The notes beneath the pieces are model-generated. The model saw only the letters and a list, made by a program, of their open reading frames with translations, had not been told where the DNA came from and searched no databases. Source: Fasciola hepatica (lineage: Eukaryota; Platyhelminthes; Trematoda; Plagiorchiida; Fasciolidae). Taken from it: a stretch of 64,000 nucleotides of DNA. The stretch lies in assembly GCA_948099385.1 (NCBI GenBank), contig CANUEZ040000140.1, positions 1,984,001-2,048,000 on the forward strand, given 5' to 3'. The translations under genes were made by a program, and so were the position numbers. This document shows, one piece after another, positions 22,101-30,649 of this stretch. Within the stretch, counting starts at the first letter, position 1. Each line of letters begins with the position of its first letter.

Positions 22101-23480
22101 AATGTACACCACTCCTCGGTGTCGACCGTTCATGCACAGAGACTTCACGATGGATGTGAATTTCTTTCATTCACCCGTCAGTAGAGAATGTTATGGTCCT
22201 ATGAGTTGAAGGCCGCCTTTAAGTCTCGAAATCAGATAGTGGGATTATAATTTCTGTACCTCCATTTCATTGTCTGTCAAAGATTGGGGATATAATGAAC
22301 ACAACCTCGTGCATCGTCATTTCCATCATCTGGAGAATCCGATCGCTGTTCACCTGATAATGCATATATCCCAAGTGCCTAGTTGCACAGTCTTTGGCAA
22401 AACCAGCATCCTCAAACAGTTTTCTGAATCTTAGGCATCTGTTTGTGGCACTAACCGGATAGATAACGGTGCTGGAAAAACAGGTGAGTGGCGATTTGTT
22501 GGGCTCAAAGGTGTTTTCTCCATCCGTGAATTCGCCATTTGACAATGGCAGCCTTGATCAATGAGTCCAATGCTGTAAAGTTATAAGGGGTCGCCAGGTG
22601 AAGCTGAGCCGTTTTATGTGTACGAGCTTCCTACTCGCTAGGCAAGTTCATGGTAAGTTAAGTGAATTGGCTGACGCGTATGATTAACGGGCTTCATAAG
22701 CTCTTCCGTCTCGCCAAAGTGATGAAATCGGCAACCTGTGGCCGGTACTTCTGTAGAGTGCACACTTTAAAGTAGTTGAGACAAATCTCGGATAACTGTA
22801 GTCAGTCCCGACCACTTCAGTAGGTGCGAATATTCAAAAGGTCAAGTTTCCATACTTGGTAACCGGTAATTTCCAATATCATCGAGGAGGTCTAGATCAT
22901 ATCTGAGGTCAGTGCTCCAATGAGTACAGGTGAGTTCTGAACTCGCCACTTGCGCACTGAGGAGATCTTCTCGGTTAGTGATGCAACATATGCGACGTAA
23001 TCACCAAGCTCATCAGTCAGGAGCCCATGGCAAGTTTTTCTGCAGTTTCAGCTGACAAATAGATGCGCAGGACAAGTTCTGTTGGTCGGTCTGTGTGTGG
23101 TTTACTCTATCTCCACCGTATTGTCACTGAGATAAACAATCAACATTTCCCCCAACAACATTAATCACTGATGATTAAGCAACTGAACGAAATTGTCAAA
23201 CTAAAGTGCAAAATCAGAACGCAAAAGGTGAGGAGGAATTTTCTGTGTGAATGTGTTGTGGCGAATCATTATCCTATATCATATTTCCCCAACGATTAGA
23301 TCAACTGCGCCCCAACTGCGGGATCCATAAACTCACTAAATTTTGCCAGGTTTTTTCTATATATCTGTACTTTGCGAATATTCCCTTCCAGATACTGCAT
23401 TTTGTCGCGGTGTTACTGACGGGCGGTGGTACGCGTACGACGATTCACTCGTATCCGAAGTCAGTCCATCTAGCATTCAG
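3975..23480 (+). CDS. Ubiquitin carboxyl-terminal hydrolase, USP8/UBPY-like (partial, six exons)
   Basis: This is a USP-family cysteine deubiquitinase. Six exons (3975-4118, 8131-8244, 10840-10976, 11087-11198, 21478-21508, 23392-23480) join with matching phases into 209 codons with no stop. In order they give an 'AWERHLGANKSVIV' segment, a CXXC zinc-ribbon half (RCRRC), the KFDAFMCLSLPLP block, CTLQ, the second CXXC (FCPRCKRR), LIIHLKRF, the NHFGTMESGHY box with the catalytic His, and RWYAYDDS with the catalytic Asp. The motif order, the CTLQ-to-zinc spacing and the final 'VSEVSPSSIQ' match the USP8 catalytic core better than USP4/15, USP19 or USP31. USP8 in animals deubiquitinates receptors and ESCRT-associated cargo at endosomes; that role is by family only. 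The Cys-box exon and the terminal 'AYILFY' exon were not found, so the gene probably extends left of the window and may continue right of 23480. Confidence 0.85.
4482..4557 (+). repeat. 76-nt tRNA-like repeat
   Basis: The ends ACCGGCGGT and ACCGCCGGT are exact 9-bp complements, spaced to give a 76-nt cloverleaf-sized unit. Inside are a GTCA/TGGC D-arm and a B-box-like AGGTTCAAAT. The anticodon stem is only partly paired and the A-box is weak. It lies in a USP intron. A diverged tRNA-derived repeat is more likely than a functional tRNA gene. Confidence 0.4.
4660..4722 (+). repeat. Imperfect ATT/ATTG-rich simple repeat
   Basis: A run of ATT and TATT units interrupted by G and C. It follows the tRNA-like repeat and its A-rich tail by about 40 nt, so it could be a degenerate retroelement tail. 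No other function is visible. Confidence 0.55.
4723..5399. other. Intronic DNA, nothing recognised
   Basis: A 98-codon plus-strand frame at 4748-5044 has no domain I recognise and no convincing splice borders. The rest of this part of the first visible USP intron shows only short frames. Confidence 0.5.
5400..7340 (-). mobile_element. RTE-like non-LTR retrotransposon, internally deleted
   Basis: Read on minus from 7340 downward. First comes the start of an AP-endonuclease (YWDVQTLLEVGSQSLTMRTL, about 7210-7150), then 'VYAPTNAA', then the end of that domain near 6560 (EGYRAYRGATTGN, HLLVRARF). Next, after an apparent deletion of the RT N-terminal part, is the RT palm with EEFADDIILLAYSPATLRPV at 6230-6170, and then the C-terminal signature CRLRWLGHILKQPN near 5680. 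Such elements cut target DNA with the endonuclease and copy their RNA at the nick. Many stops and frameshifts show this copy is inactive. It lies antisense in the USP intron between exons 3975-4118 and 8131-8244. Confidence 0.8.
7341..8130. other. Intronic DNA, possibly RTE 5' sequence
   Basis: Short plus-strand frames at 7293-7851 show no recognised domain. The segment directly upstream of the minus-strand RTE endonuclease start could be that element's 5' untranslated part. From about 8105 to 8130 a pyrimidine-rich tract ends in TTTTTGCCAG, the acceptor of the next USP exon. Confidence 0.5.
8131..8244 (+). CDS. USP8-like exon 2 of those visible
   Basis: The acceptor is TTTTTGCCAG and the donor is GTAAGT. 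It is 38 codons, phase 0 at both ends. It starts GQLLSTIRCRRC, which is the strand and first CXXC of the USP zinc ribbon, and continues KFDAFMCLSLPLPDLSACTL, the block that in USP8 reads 'TFEAFMYLSLPLASTSKCTL'. Joined to the next exon, it leaves no gap relative to USP8. Confidence 0.88.
8245..9719. other. Intronic DNA, AT-rich, nothing recognised
   Basis: This part of the USP intron has no domain-bearing frame. A 71-codon plus frame at 9100-9315 is low-complexity and unsupported. Several T-runs are present (for example 8632-8643). Confidence 0.5.
9720..10401 (-). mobile_element. RTE-like LINE 3' end with (ATG)n tail
   Basis: The minus-strand frame 10401-9934 contains TRLPYRVLFSIPPRKWKRPR, then GGQQMTWQRGKRKYTADLGK, and the ending REQWRSCCHFLS. 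These are the C-terminal signatures of the RTE-like family seen elsewhere in the window. The element ends in a run of ATG units (read on minus) at 9728-9748, a microsatellite tail typical of RTE-clade 3' ends. Its closest relative here is the plus-strand copy ending at 20632, which has the same coding end, the same roughly 200-bp 3' UTR and the same tail type. The copy is 5' truncated. Confidence 0.8.
9728..9748 (+). repeat. (ATC)7 microsatellite, RTE tail
   Basis: Seven ATC units on plus, equal to GAT/ATG units on minus. They mark the 3' terminus of the minus-strand RTE copy. Confidence 0.85.
10402..10839. other. USP intron, ends in pyrimidine-rich acceptor
   Basis: No element recognised up to about 10790. 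From there a tract rich in C and T (10797-10820) leads to the acceptor at 10838-10839. Confidence 0.55.
10840..10976 (+). CDS. USP8-like exon 3 of those visible
   Basis: I chose the acceptor CTTGAAAAG because it restores the USP8 spacing CTLQ-x-C after the previous exon. The donor is GTATGT. The exon is 137 nt, phase 0 in and phase 2 out. It contains EDQWFCPRCKRR (second CXXC of the zinc ribbon) and VWRLPTYLIIHLKR, the very conserved USP strand. The start is the least certain border; an in-frame extension to the left would have no AG. Confidence 0.85.
11087..11198 (+). CDS. USP8-like exon 4 of those visible
   Basis: The preceding intron is only 110 nt. The acceptor TATTTTCAG gives one base that completes the Arg of HLKR. 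The exon reads FRYQEGSWRKSTIYVNFPVD and ends YSLYGVI at a GTGAGT donor (phase 0). It matches the USP8 'FSYDGRWKQKLQTSVDFPLE' segment and the strand leading to the His box. Confidence 0.88.
11199..12933. other. USP intron, no element recognised
   Basis: First part of a 10.3-kb intron. Open frames on both strands (11181-12121) overlap each other and lack recognised motifs. The stretch just before 12934 probably holds the 5' break of the RTE copy that follows. Confidence 0.5.
12934..14109 (+). mobile_element. RTE-like LINE fragment (RT domain to C-terminal part)
   Basis: The plus strand, across frameshifts, starts near LPEVAFAIEEIENRKFPSGD, followed by LLPEDWASSVLLPIPK. This is the RT N-terminal 'AI..L...K.PG.DGI' and 'W..S.++PI.KK' pattern. 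It ends with DFKFLGSTIQPNSYTEDKV and RRTFRQLSKPL, the 'FKYLGS' region. The element stops at about 14109 exactly where an inverted-repeat unit starts, so it was cut or interrupted there. It lies within the 10.3-kb USP intron. Confidence 0.78.
14110..14315 (+). repeat. 206-bp repeat, inverted partner at 21659-21877
   Basis: The reverse complement of this segment matches 21659-21877 nearly base for base from AGAAGAC to ACGAAACC. The main difference is a 13-bp stretch present only in the 21.7-kb copy, next to a repeated GATCGAT. It abuts the end of an RTE fragment. Coding potential is not evident; it may be a non-autonomous element or a LINE 3' UTR. Confidence 0.85.
14390..15930 (+). mobile_element. 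RTE-like LINE fragment (endonuclease domain)
   Basis: The plus-strand frames read SLTVDVCCVSETLIQDSS, then VVHAGDFIAQVGKLSASEAC, DNGDRLLQFFADNRLFLSST, and later QIDHVAIRYRWRKSVQNCRS with YVESDRTLI. These are the conserved AP-endonuclease blocks of the family, including the GDF.A, TQIDH.. and SDH-like motifs; in the last, SDH is changed to SDR, removing the usual catalytic His. Linker text ETICYRNGELIHDEEQRF follows. The copy breaks off near 15930, just after the 'PDELYPILFKVGG' start of RT. Confidence 0.82.
15931..16369. other. Spacer between two RTE copies
   Basis: No motif recognised. A plus-strand frame at 16086-16334 is unsupported. Confidence 0.45.
16370..18840 (+). mobile_element. RTE-like LINE, near complete but internally deleted
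   Basis: The plus strand begins FNVRTLCQTAQQAAPARTLE, an endonuclease start, with IDVCSVSERRIRDP and VVYVYAPTDCSSHEA. The middle of the endonuclease is missing; the text jumps at about 16800 to the post-endonuclease linker (SLGNDREQWW, GNSRNLFRLIRQTGPRKPD). RT blocks follow: VIVPIYKKGDRSSCGNYSGI near 17480, AEFRPGRGC near 17620, SRVRAYGDLSPEFTM near 17850, and LEYADDIVLLSEDPDK near 18020. The tail part has RLTFANLSHLWRRHDIRLPV and LLYGSETWPLQVEDIRRF. Frameshifts are frequent. It is the longest RTE copy in the window. Confidence 0.85.
18900..20632 (+). mobile_element. RTE-like LINE, 5'-truncated, with (ATG)n tail
   Basis: RT blocks on plus: SLIIPVFKKEIRND, AGFHPSRGRMGQVFTFRQLP, VVLDLKVAFGSVDRTVLF, then GVRHGCPISPFLFNFAVDEI, and LDYTDDLVCLLERAEHAQLA where the catalytic YADD is changed to YTDD. 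The C-terminal part reads GGQQMTWQRGMRKCTANLGK. It ends after a short 3' UTR in GATGATGATGATGG at 20619-20632. The coding end and UTR match the minus-strand copy at 9720-10401. Confidence 0.84.
20633..21477. other. USP intron, no element recognised
   Basis: Short unsupported frames only. A small (AT)n run occurs at about 21111-21124. The segment ends in CGTTTTTCACAG, the acceptor of a 31-nt exon. Confidence 0.55.
21478..21508 (+). CDS. USP8-like 31-nt micro-exon (His box)
   Basis: Between TTTTTCACAG and GTAAGT lie 31 nt reading NHFGTMESGH plus one base. This is the USP 'NH.G.+.+GHY' His box; the last His is the catalytic general base. It enters in phase 0 after YSLYGVI and leaves in phase 1, and the next exon starts with AT to complete Tyr. 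It lies 10.3 kb downstream of the previous exon. Confidence 0.85.
21659..21877 (-). repeat. 219-bp repeat, inverted partner of 14110-14315
   Basis: Near-identical inverted copy, including GTTGTACGCAACAACTGGG and TTTTACCAGTGAATAGTAAA blocks. It carries 13 bp absent from the other copy. It starts 150 bp after the USP micro-exon. Confidence 0.85.
21878..23391. other. USP intron, nothing recognised
   Basis: A minus-strand frame at 22267-22545 has no known motif. The intron ends in ATTCCCTTCCAG. Confidence 0.5.
23392..23480 (+). CDS. USP8-like exon 6 of those visible (Asp box)
   Basis: Its first two bases complete the Tyr of SGHY. It then reads TAFCRGVTDGRWYAYDDSLV and ends SEVSPSSIQ before a GTTAGT donor in phase 0. 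The first Asp of YDDS is the third member of the USP catalytic triad. The following exon should encode 'AAYILFY' or similar; no candidate with an acceptor and correct phase was found downstream. Confidence 0.88.
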
Positions 23481-23999
23481 GTTAGTTACAATTCTCCTCC
23501 CGTTGCCCACATGAACTGACCGGATTTGACCCGCAAATCACCAAGATTTGATTGGCCCGGTAGAGGCAGATTGACAGACCAATCACATTTAGAAAGGGAA
23601 TATTGTTCAGGATATTGTTCATCGGCACAATCAGATCGCTTATGCATTCCACTCGTTCAAATTCTCCAAGTTGGCAATTCAGTTTCAACTCAATTTTCAA
23701 TTCGGTTCCAGGACGTGACGGCGGGATGCCTGAATGTCCAGATTCTTGCACTGGTGAGCTTCTTGGATCCTCCGGTGCTTCGACAATTGGAAGAGACGAC
23801 TCTTCTTCAATACTTGGCTATAATCAGGGAGGGTTCAGGTTAGATCTCCAACCTCCCTTCTCCTCAACAACTTTTCGGATCACAGCCGTTAGTCACACAA
23901 ACCTCACGACAAATCTCCCGGGTAATAAGGATAGTATAGTAAGGGGTGGTAGGTACTAGATAAGGGTTCCACGAAGGTTGAAGTGAAAGGAACTAGTCA

Positions 24000-24640
24000 G
24001 TAGTCTACGAAAACCGTAGTGGATTCATGGTCCTATTTCTCCAAACACAGTCATCCACACCTTATTTAACCTCCTTTTGAACGCAGAAACTAGGCTGGGG
24101 CTTATCACATCCCCTGGCAGCCTATTCCAGTGATTAGCACCCCAACTCCAAAAGACTGACTTCTGATGCGAGTCAAAGTTCTCTCTTTCTTAATTGTCAG
24201 TACATGCCTTCTTAGGCAGCCATTCCATTGCAGCTCAAGTAAGATCCCTCTGTGACCTCGTCCTTCTGTGAATCCTTCTAGTATTTTGAGGGCCACTATT
24301 AGGTCACCTCGTCTTCTTCTTTCTAGAGAAAATAACCCTAGTTTCTCCAACTTCTGTTCGTTTCACAAATGCCTGTGTTCTGCGAACCGTCTCGTGAATC
24401 GCCGTTGTAGCTTCTGGAGAGCCTTGATGTCCCTCTCCAAATATGGCCTCCACGCTTGGACACAGTTTTCTAGACGAGATCTCACAAAAGCCTTGTACAA
24501 TGGCAATAAGGCCCTTGGTTCCATAGAGCTGACCGTCCTCCCGAGCTGGTGCAGGGTTCTACGTGCTTTCTGCATTACTTTCTGGCACTGGCGACTTGGC
24601 TTAAGGTCAGCGCTTACCATCACCCATAGATCTTAGGCTT
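24000..24640 (-). mobile_element. CR1-like LINE 3' end
   Basis: The minus strand reads RQCQKVMQKARRTLHQLGRT, LLPLYKAFVRSRLENCVQAW, DIKALQKLQRRFTRRF, and then KLGLFSLERRRRGDLIVALK. These are the thumb and C-terminal blocks of CR1-type reverse transcriptases (family pattern 'LEYCVQAW.P...D+..LE++QRR.TR' and 'LGL.SL..RR.RGDLI...K'). After one frameshift it ends with a version of 'VN.WN.LP..V+.A.S+..FK..L'. The element is strongly 5' truncated. Confidence 0.82.
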
Positions 24641-26335
24641 CTGTGGTCTGAGCTAGCGCCTCCCGATTGTCTGGTGGGCCGTGGTCCTTTGTTCTGCGGT
24701 TTTCGTATTTCTTTTTTTTTCACCAACGAACTTACCTGAGATGATTCTTTCCTATATACAAATTTCCGAATGTTAGGAACGCTATTTGTCAGACAGTATC
24801 CATTCCGTGAGGTTTGGTTACGTTGTTGAGCGGATACTGTGATGACTGCATCACTTCACTATGTAGACTGCAGATTAGCTCACCTGGGACCAGGATAGCA
24901 CTAATCTGTGCTCCCCTATCGACAAGGAACTTCATAGCTCTGGAGTGGTTAAATATGTGCAAAAATCCACAAACTTAAGAGCCATTGACAGCGATTGCGC
25001 CTACTTGCGGACACGTTTGTCGAACTAGATTTTTGAAGAAAAATTGGTGAGTGATAATGACAAACGTTTTTAAACCAAAACTCAGATCTTGAACGTGCAA
25101 GGAATGAATGTGCGCACTAAAACGAACGTTCAGGATCAAACTTGGCCTTCCCTTCCCTTCTTTAGACTGGAGGTACAATCAGTCAGCAGTGACGAAGTGA
25201 TGCCATTAGAATCCTTGTGGCCTTGAGATTCGGTTCCAGCCGCAGTCGGCCAGTTCCTCTATTGAGCCCGCAGAACTAAAATATGGAATGATTTCCCTAA
25301 TGAATACAGGAAGATGTTTTACCCGCGATTGTCATCTTTTCTTCGGGATCCCAAAAGTTGTTTTGGTGTTCGACACAGAAGTTAATCAATTTGCTTCTCT
25401 CCGGACGGTTCAGTGCGATGAAGTTTTCCTGCTTGGATAGTTTCATAGGAGCCACTTTATGTAGTATCGTGAATTGATTCACAGATTTCCTCGAAAGCCG
25501 CTTTAGAGACGCATTGTCCAACATATGAGTATTTATAGTCTAATAACGGATGCGGTTTATATAAACGGGTTTCTCTTTGAACGAACCACAGTCGAGGGTC
25601 TGAAGAACAAAACTGAGGGAGCTTCTTGTTGGTAGAAGCTTCAAGCGGGTTTCAGTTTTCTGGGGCAACTTAAGCTATTGTAGATGAGGATAACATGAAA
25701 TTCTTAGGTGCGATCAGTGGGTGTGAAACACTATTCAGTATACGAGAAGACTTACGAATGATCTCCAGTTTCGTAGCGAAATGGTATCTACTAAGTTGCG
25801 AATCGTTTTGGCAATCTGATCGCAGCGAACACTGAGCCTGTATGTGACGTATGTTGCCCGGTTTAAGCATCAGTAAAGTGTGTCTGTGTGTGTACACGCG
25901 TATTCAAACGATAAATTAATAGAAAAAGCCTTGCAGACAAATGTTTGTACTAATTCAGGTAATATCAGCTTATACTAAGCTTCGTGGTGCATCTGACGAT
26001 CCCGGCTGAGTATAAACTGGTTTTGAAGGCTTTACGTTGTATAGACTGGGTATTATAGTAAAACCCTTTAATAGAGGACACTCACGAGGGAGATCAAATC
26101 GCCTCTTCTTGCGAGATTGGTCTCGAGACAATAGTGAATAACGCAGGTAACTTTCACAAATCAACCTCCAGCGATGCAGATGGTAATAGAACAACAAATG
26201 TGTTGATGTGTGAAATAGTGCAGGAGGTTGGTTTGTTGTTTGAGAATTTTGAAACTACTGTTGTACAGTCTGCGCTGTAGTTGCATAATTTTCGTCAGCA
26301 AGTTTATGTCAGTATGTATTACGTATAAACGTTTT
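24641..26335. other. Unassigned DNA
   Basis: Minus-strand frames at 25297-25524, 25670-25897 and 25970-26197 show no motif I can name. They could be the remains of one degenerate element, but nothing supports a family. Confidence 0.45.
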
Positions 26336-26339
26336 ACGG

Positions 26340-27045
26340 GAATTGGTCCGCGATTTCTCGAGACGCGTAGTCAAAACTAAAGTGGTCGTGTTCGTTTGCC
26401 TTTGTAACAACACGGGTTCTGGGCCTTCCAAATGACTAACGGTGGCAGTTTGCTACCAGCAAAAGTAGCACAGCAAGGCGTTCCTTAGAGACGTTTCCCG
26501 GTTTACGTGCATCACTCTCCAACACCAGACTCCGATTTGGTGTCGATCGAACAAAAATAGACCTATATCGTCCTCGTTGTATTTTTCAGGGTGGGAATAT
26601 TTATGGCAAATCAATTAGAAGGATTATCTTCTGCTACTCAGTTTCCATGACTAATTCGCTGGCTTCCTCCCATAGAGGTCGCCCATCAATTTAAATCTTT
26701 CCAGCTAGTCAATCCTAGCAACAGAATGGGTTATTCCCATTTCGCGTGCTTGCTCTGTCGCCTTCTCTTGAAAAGTGTCCCAAAAATGACCATATTTCTA
26801 GCTCGGACGCGGAGACACCATTTGTCGGTTTCAGAATTTGGTCCATCGCGTCGCGACTGTCTTCCTATCTTTGCGAACTCTGATGTTCCAGTGACCCGTT
26901 ATTTCGTTCTCCTTAGCCAAAGCACTGTGGATCTGAGACTTGCCGACACGTAATTGCTTCATGATTTGTCGTGTTGATTAGCTGCTTTCCTTCATCCGAA
27001 TGGCTCTGACTGTCTTGTCCGAAGCTAGAACAAATCTGTTTAGGA
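26340..27045 (-). mobile_element. Tigger/pogo-like DNA transposon transposase relic
   Basis: On minus, across stops, the order of domains fits a Tigger/pogo transposase of the Tc1/mariner superfamily. First is a helix-turn-helix (KTVRAIRMKES, then IMKQLRVGKSQIHSALAKEN near 26990-26920). Next is a CENP-B-type DNA-binding segment (TFQEKATEQAREMGITHSVA near 26760-26715, then LERFKL). Next is the DDE core with NEDDIGLF near 26570, matching 'N.DE.GLF', and KLPPLVIWKAQNPCCYKG near 26420, matching 'KLPPLVIGKS.NPRCFK'. No terminal inverted repeats were identified. Internal stops mean it is inactive. Confidence 0.75.
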
Positions 27046-29530
27046 TCTATCTCTGTGCGAGCACACCTGCCCGACAAAATTGAGAATGAATTGTTTCTTG
27101 GTTGACTGTTGTCCCGGATAGTTTATTCTTTTGAGTTCCCGACAGCAATCGATTGTACCCCACCGACACTGGTCATGTCTGATTTAATGGTATAACACAT
27201 CGTTCATCTGATAATTGTTCAGGTAACTACACACTTTCAGTTTGTGAATGGTGTGAGTTTGGTGGGTGCGCGTGACTGCTGTTGATCGACTGATCAACTC
27301 GCTCTTTGAAACATGGGCGACCAAAAAAAAAGTTGGTGGTCCGCACACACACTTTATTAGTAACCCGGCTCTGTGTTTTCGGGCACAGTGTGAGTAGTGT
27401 TCGGTTGTACACTAAACAAGGGTGCCACACTCGGCGCGGTGTGCTTTATCGGGAAGTCTTTTGGCCCCAGGGGACACCATAAGCTGTCTCTTGTCCGGAT
27501 AATCGTGGTGTGTTCTTAATTCTGATAATATTGGCGGGGAATCGAAACATATCCCTAAATATGGGGCGTTCTATATTTAGGGGTCTTTCTGTAGTTGCTT
27601 TGTGAACGTATAATGCCTACTGTGCGCGTTCTCGTTGGTCACTTCGTGCGCAGATCACCAAGTATTCCTGTTTCACTTTCTTTCAGAGTGGCGCAGCCTA
27701 TATCCTCTTCTACGAACGTCTGCCGCGAATCGAAGTGTTCTCCAAATACGCGAATCCCTAATGTGTGCACTTGTGTTCCACTTTGTTATTTATTTTTCTG
27801 ACGGAACAACTCACACGTCCTCTCAGTGATCTCCGAGATTAACGCTATTGGGGCTGTTATTTTTTCACAATTAAGGCCAAGGACGCCCTGCGATGATTTG
27901 CGCGAACATCATCGCCAATCGCTTCGTTCACGAAATATTTCCCCAATGTAATTACCAGCTTTGTGTTTCTTTCAGCATCATCTTTCACAATACGTCATAC
28001 TCTCTATCTACTTGCCTTCGTGATGAGGTCTAAAGTCACTTGATTTCTCGTTTATACAAATACATTTGTGATAAAATCTGTTCACAGTGTGGCTTGTTCC
28101 AGTACCATGTCTGAGGGGTTGTTTGCTCGGATGATTTCATTTGTAAGTGTTTGATCCGAATTGTGATCGTTTTATTTTAACCCCTTGTACGGTCTGTCCA
28201 TATTGTTGTCAGATATCAGGGCATGTATTGCCCGTTCAGTAGTACACGAGCACCGAAAATGATGAATTCGGTCATTTGGTAATTCATCGACAGAACTTAT
28301 ACTGAGTGTTAGATACGTACGTCCGATTCCTGAACTTTAGTCGAATTTATCCGGTGTCTAGGCCGAATTGGAGTGACGCGCTCTCCTCAGAAACCAAATC
28401 AAACTAGCTGAGGTTTATTAGCGGTACTGCAAACAGTAATCAATCAAAGGGGTAAATGTACAAACCTCAAAACGTGGCGCCCTCAGGGGAATCACTGTTT
28501 ACTAACGTTCCGTGCAGTTCAGAATGGATAACACGTACTGTGGCCAATTGGCCGAGGCACAAGTCACCAAGTTGGTTAACGAAACGACCACCACAAACAA
28601 TGACAAGGAAAGGAACGCCCATATAAGGGACACAAACGAACGGAAAGGCGAACAGGCGCAAATCGATCGGTGGTTCTGACCAACCAGTGAGTAGGGCAGG
28701 GATTCGCTCAGGCACGCAAATACACGATTAGTCACGGGTCGAACAGGTCACAGTCATGTGTGGGTGCGTATGTGTATGCGTCAGTACATGTGCGTGTTTA
28801 AACATGCCTGCCGGATGCTGCCGATCAGGATTCGGTGCCCAATCGAGCAGTCTAGTCCATTTCTAGTCAATCGACCGAGTGATGGTTCAGCGTGTGTGTG
28901 TGTGTGTGACGGACGGGCAACGCTTGAGAGCGATGAGGAATCGTGTGGACTGATAGCCGTGCAATCATGTGGTCAACGTCAAATGGATTAGGAATGTCAA
29001 ACCGGTCCAAACGTAGCTTAAGTTGGTGTTCATGAATGAGCAGGATTGAAACAGGCAAAACAGGTTCAACACTGAGTTTCATACGCTTTAGCTGTGAACG
29101 AGATGGGTTTGCCTCCTTTATATTTAAGTCTTACAAGCTTGCCGTTGATAATATGCATCGGACAGATTTTGCCTGTGATTGATAACTTAGACATGAGGAA
29201 TAGAACCGCATCTCCCAGTTTCTCGCCAAAACTGTTCGGTTATCACTTTGGGGGTTGCGAAACGGACCACCACGGCCTAAGCTTTCCGGTTCTTGCACCA
29301 GCCGGATGCGTTCATTACACGCCTCCTTTCTGGTAGACGGTCCTGCCGTCTCCCGGGGTAGTACCACTGTCTTTCCTATTGGAGCCTTATGTGGTTCGCT
29401 ACTCCAAGTTCCGGGGTTAGATTGCCCATTTTACAAAAAACTCATGAAATTGACAACTCAGAAAGTCATCGCTCATGTCTACTCAGCATTCATGACGAGA
29501 AGACCTCGCTCCCATCAACATTCACGGTTT
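27046..29530. other. Unassigned DNA with a short (GT)n run
   Basis: No host exon or element domain recognised. A (GT)8 tract occurs at 28892-28908. The part after about 29100 may hold the degenerate 5' part of the Jockey-like LINE that follows. Confidence 0.45.
28892..28908 (+). repeat. (GT)8 dinucleotide repeat
   Basis: An uninterrupted GT run of about 17 bp, not associated with a recognised element. Confidence 0.85.
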
Positions 29531-29539
29531 GAACTGCAG

Positions 29540-30640
29540 TATTGATTCTGCACATCATTTCCTTCGATCCTCTTGTCTCCTTGCCTCACTCTTGACTATA
29601 TGCAAACCTCTTTCACATCGGATGCTACCTATCTCCGGGTTCTGAACCACTTTGTCCGCTCATTACTCCCACCTAAAGCTGGCGTACGTCCCTATATCCA
29701 CCAGCCAGTCTCTTCCTCCCGTATCCCACACTTGGGCTTTGCCAATCGCGAGTTTGAACTGATGTGGCTAAAGCTCCAGTTCCTCTCTTTTAAACTCTAT
29801 TTCTGTGCCGTGTATTGCCCTCTCAACGTTAGCAATCACTAAGTTTTCGATTTATTATCACCCAGCAATGAGAACTGGTATCAGACACCGATCGCCAAGT
29901 TGCAATTTCCGCTGTCTTTTTTGTCTGCATGTAGACATTGCAATGAGGTCTGGCCTTCACATTGTTTTGACACTACGGCTGTCTGACGAGAAGCCGAAGC
30001 TTGCGCTTTGACCAATAACCTAAGCCAAATCCTTGGCTTCCTCACAGGCGTTCCCGATCGGACTAGTGATCGTGCACAGACTTTCGATCTTCTCACTTCT
30101 TCCCCTCCTTATTCTGATATCACTTCCTTTCCTCCACTTGGCTCATGGACCATTGTCTTATCTCCTTCCCTACCAAAATTTTATTACCCAGCTCCTATGT
30201 GTAACTCCAGATGCACCTTTTGGCGGTACGATTCAGCAAACTGGGATGGTTTTCGTTACTGAGGTGACTGTTGTTTCACTTCTGAGGTTTCTTCCTCCGT
30301 TTCAAGCTTCACTGAGACTGCCCCCAAGGCATGTTTCATGTCGTTCCACATTTTTCAAAACCCGGAAAACTACGTTCTTCTGAGCGTTTTACCCACGCAT
30401 GCGGTAGCTGTGCGCGTCTGAAGAACGGAACAGACGGTGGTGCCGCTCTGATCAGATCAGGTCACGGTCCTCGCAGTCTTGTCCAATGTGCGTCCAGATT
30501 CTTGGACTCAAGGGCTAAAATGTTCCTACGATGCTTCAACTGCCAGGAGGTCCGAATATTTTGGTTGTCGAGTGATGGATTTCCAAGAAGTGGATGAAAA
30601 GCAAATTGGCTCCCGAAGAACCGGCAGTCGCGTTGAATAG
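29540..30640 (+). mobile_element. Jockey-like LINE, endonuclease half
   Basis: The plus strand reads FELMWLKLQFLSFKLYFCAV and YCPLNVSNH, matching the endonuclease pattern 'E..WL+L...S..++CAVYRPP'. TFDLLTSSPPYSDIT and later FTSEVSSSVSSFTETAP and FTHACGSCARLKN match the later endonuclease and linker blocks of the same family. The reading frame shifts many times. The text continues in the RT half at 35030, so the intervening 4 kb is an insertion. This copy is inactive. Confidence 0.72.
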
Positions 30641-30649
30641 ACAGATTTA

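Noticed and set aside
29290..29336. GCVHYTPPFW on plus as a candidate USP His box
   Set aside because: It lacks the NH.G context and splice signals; the true His box is at 21478-21508.
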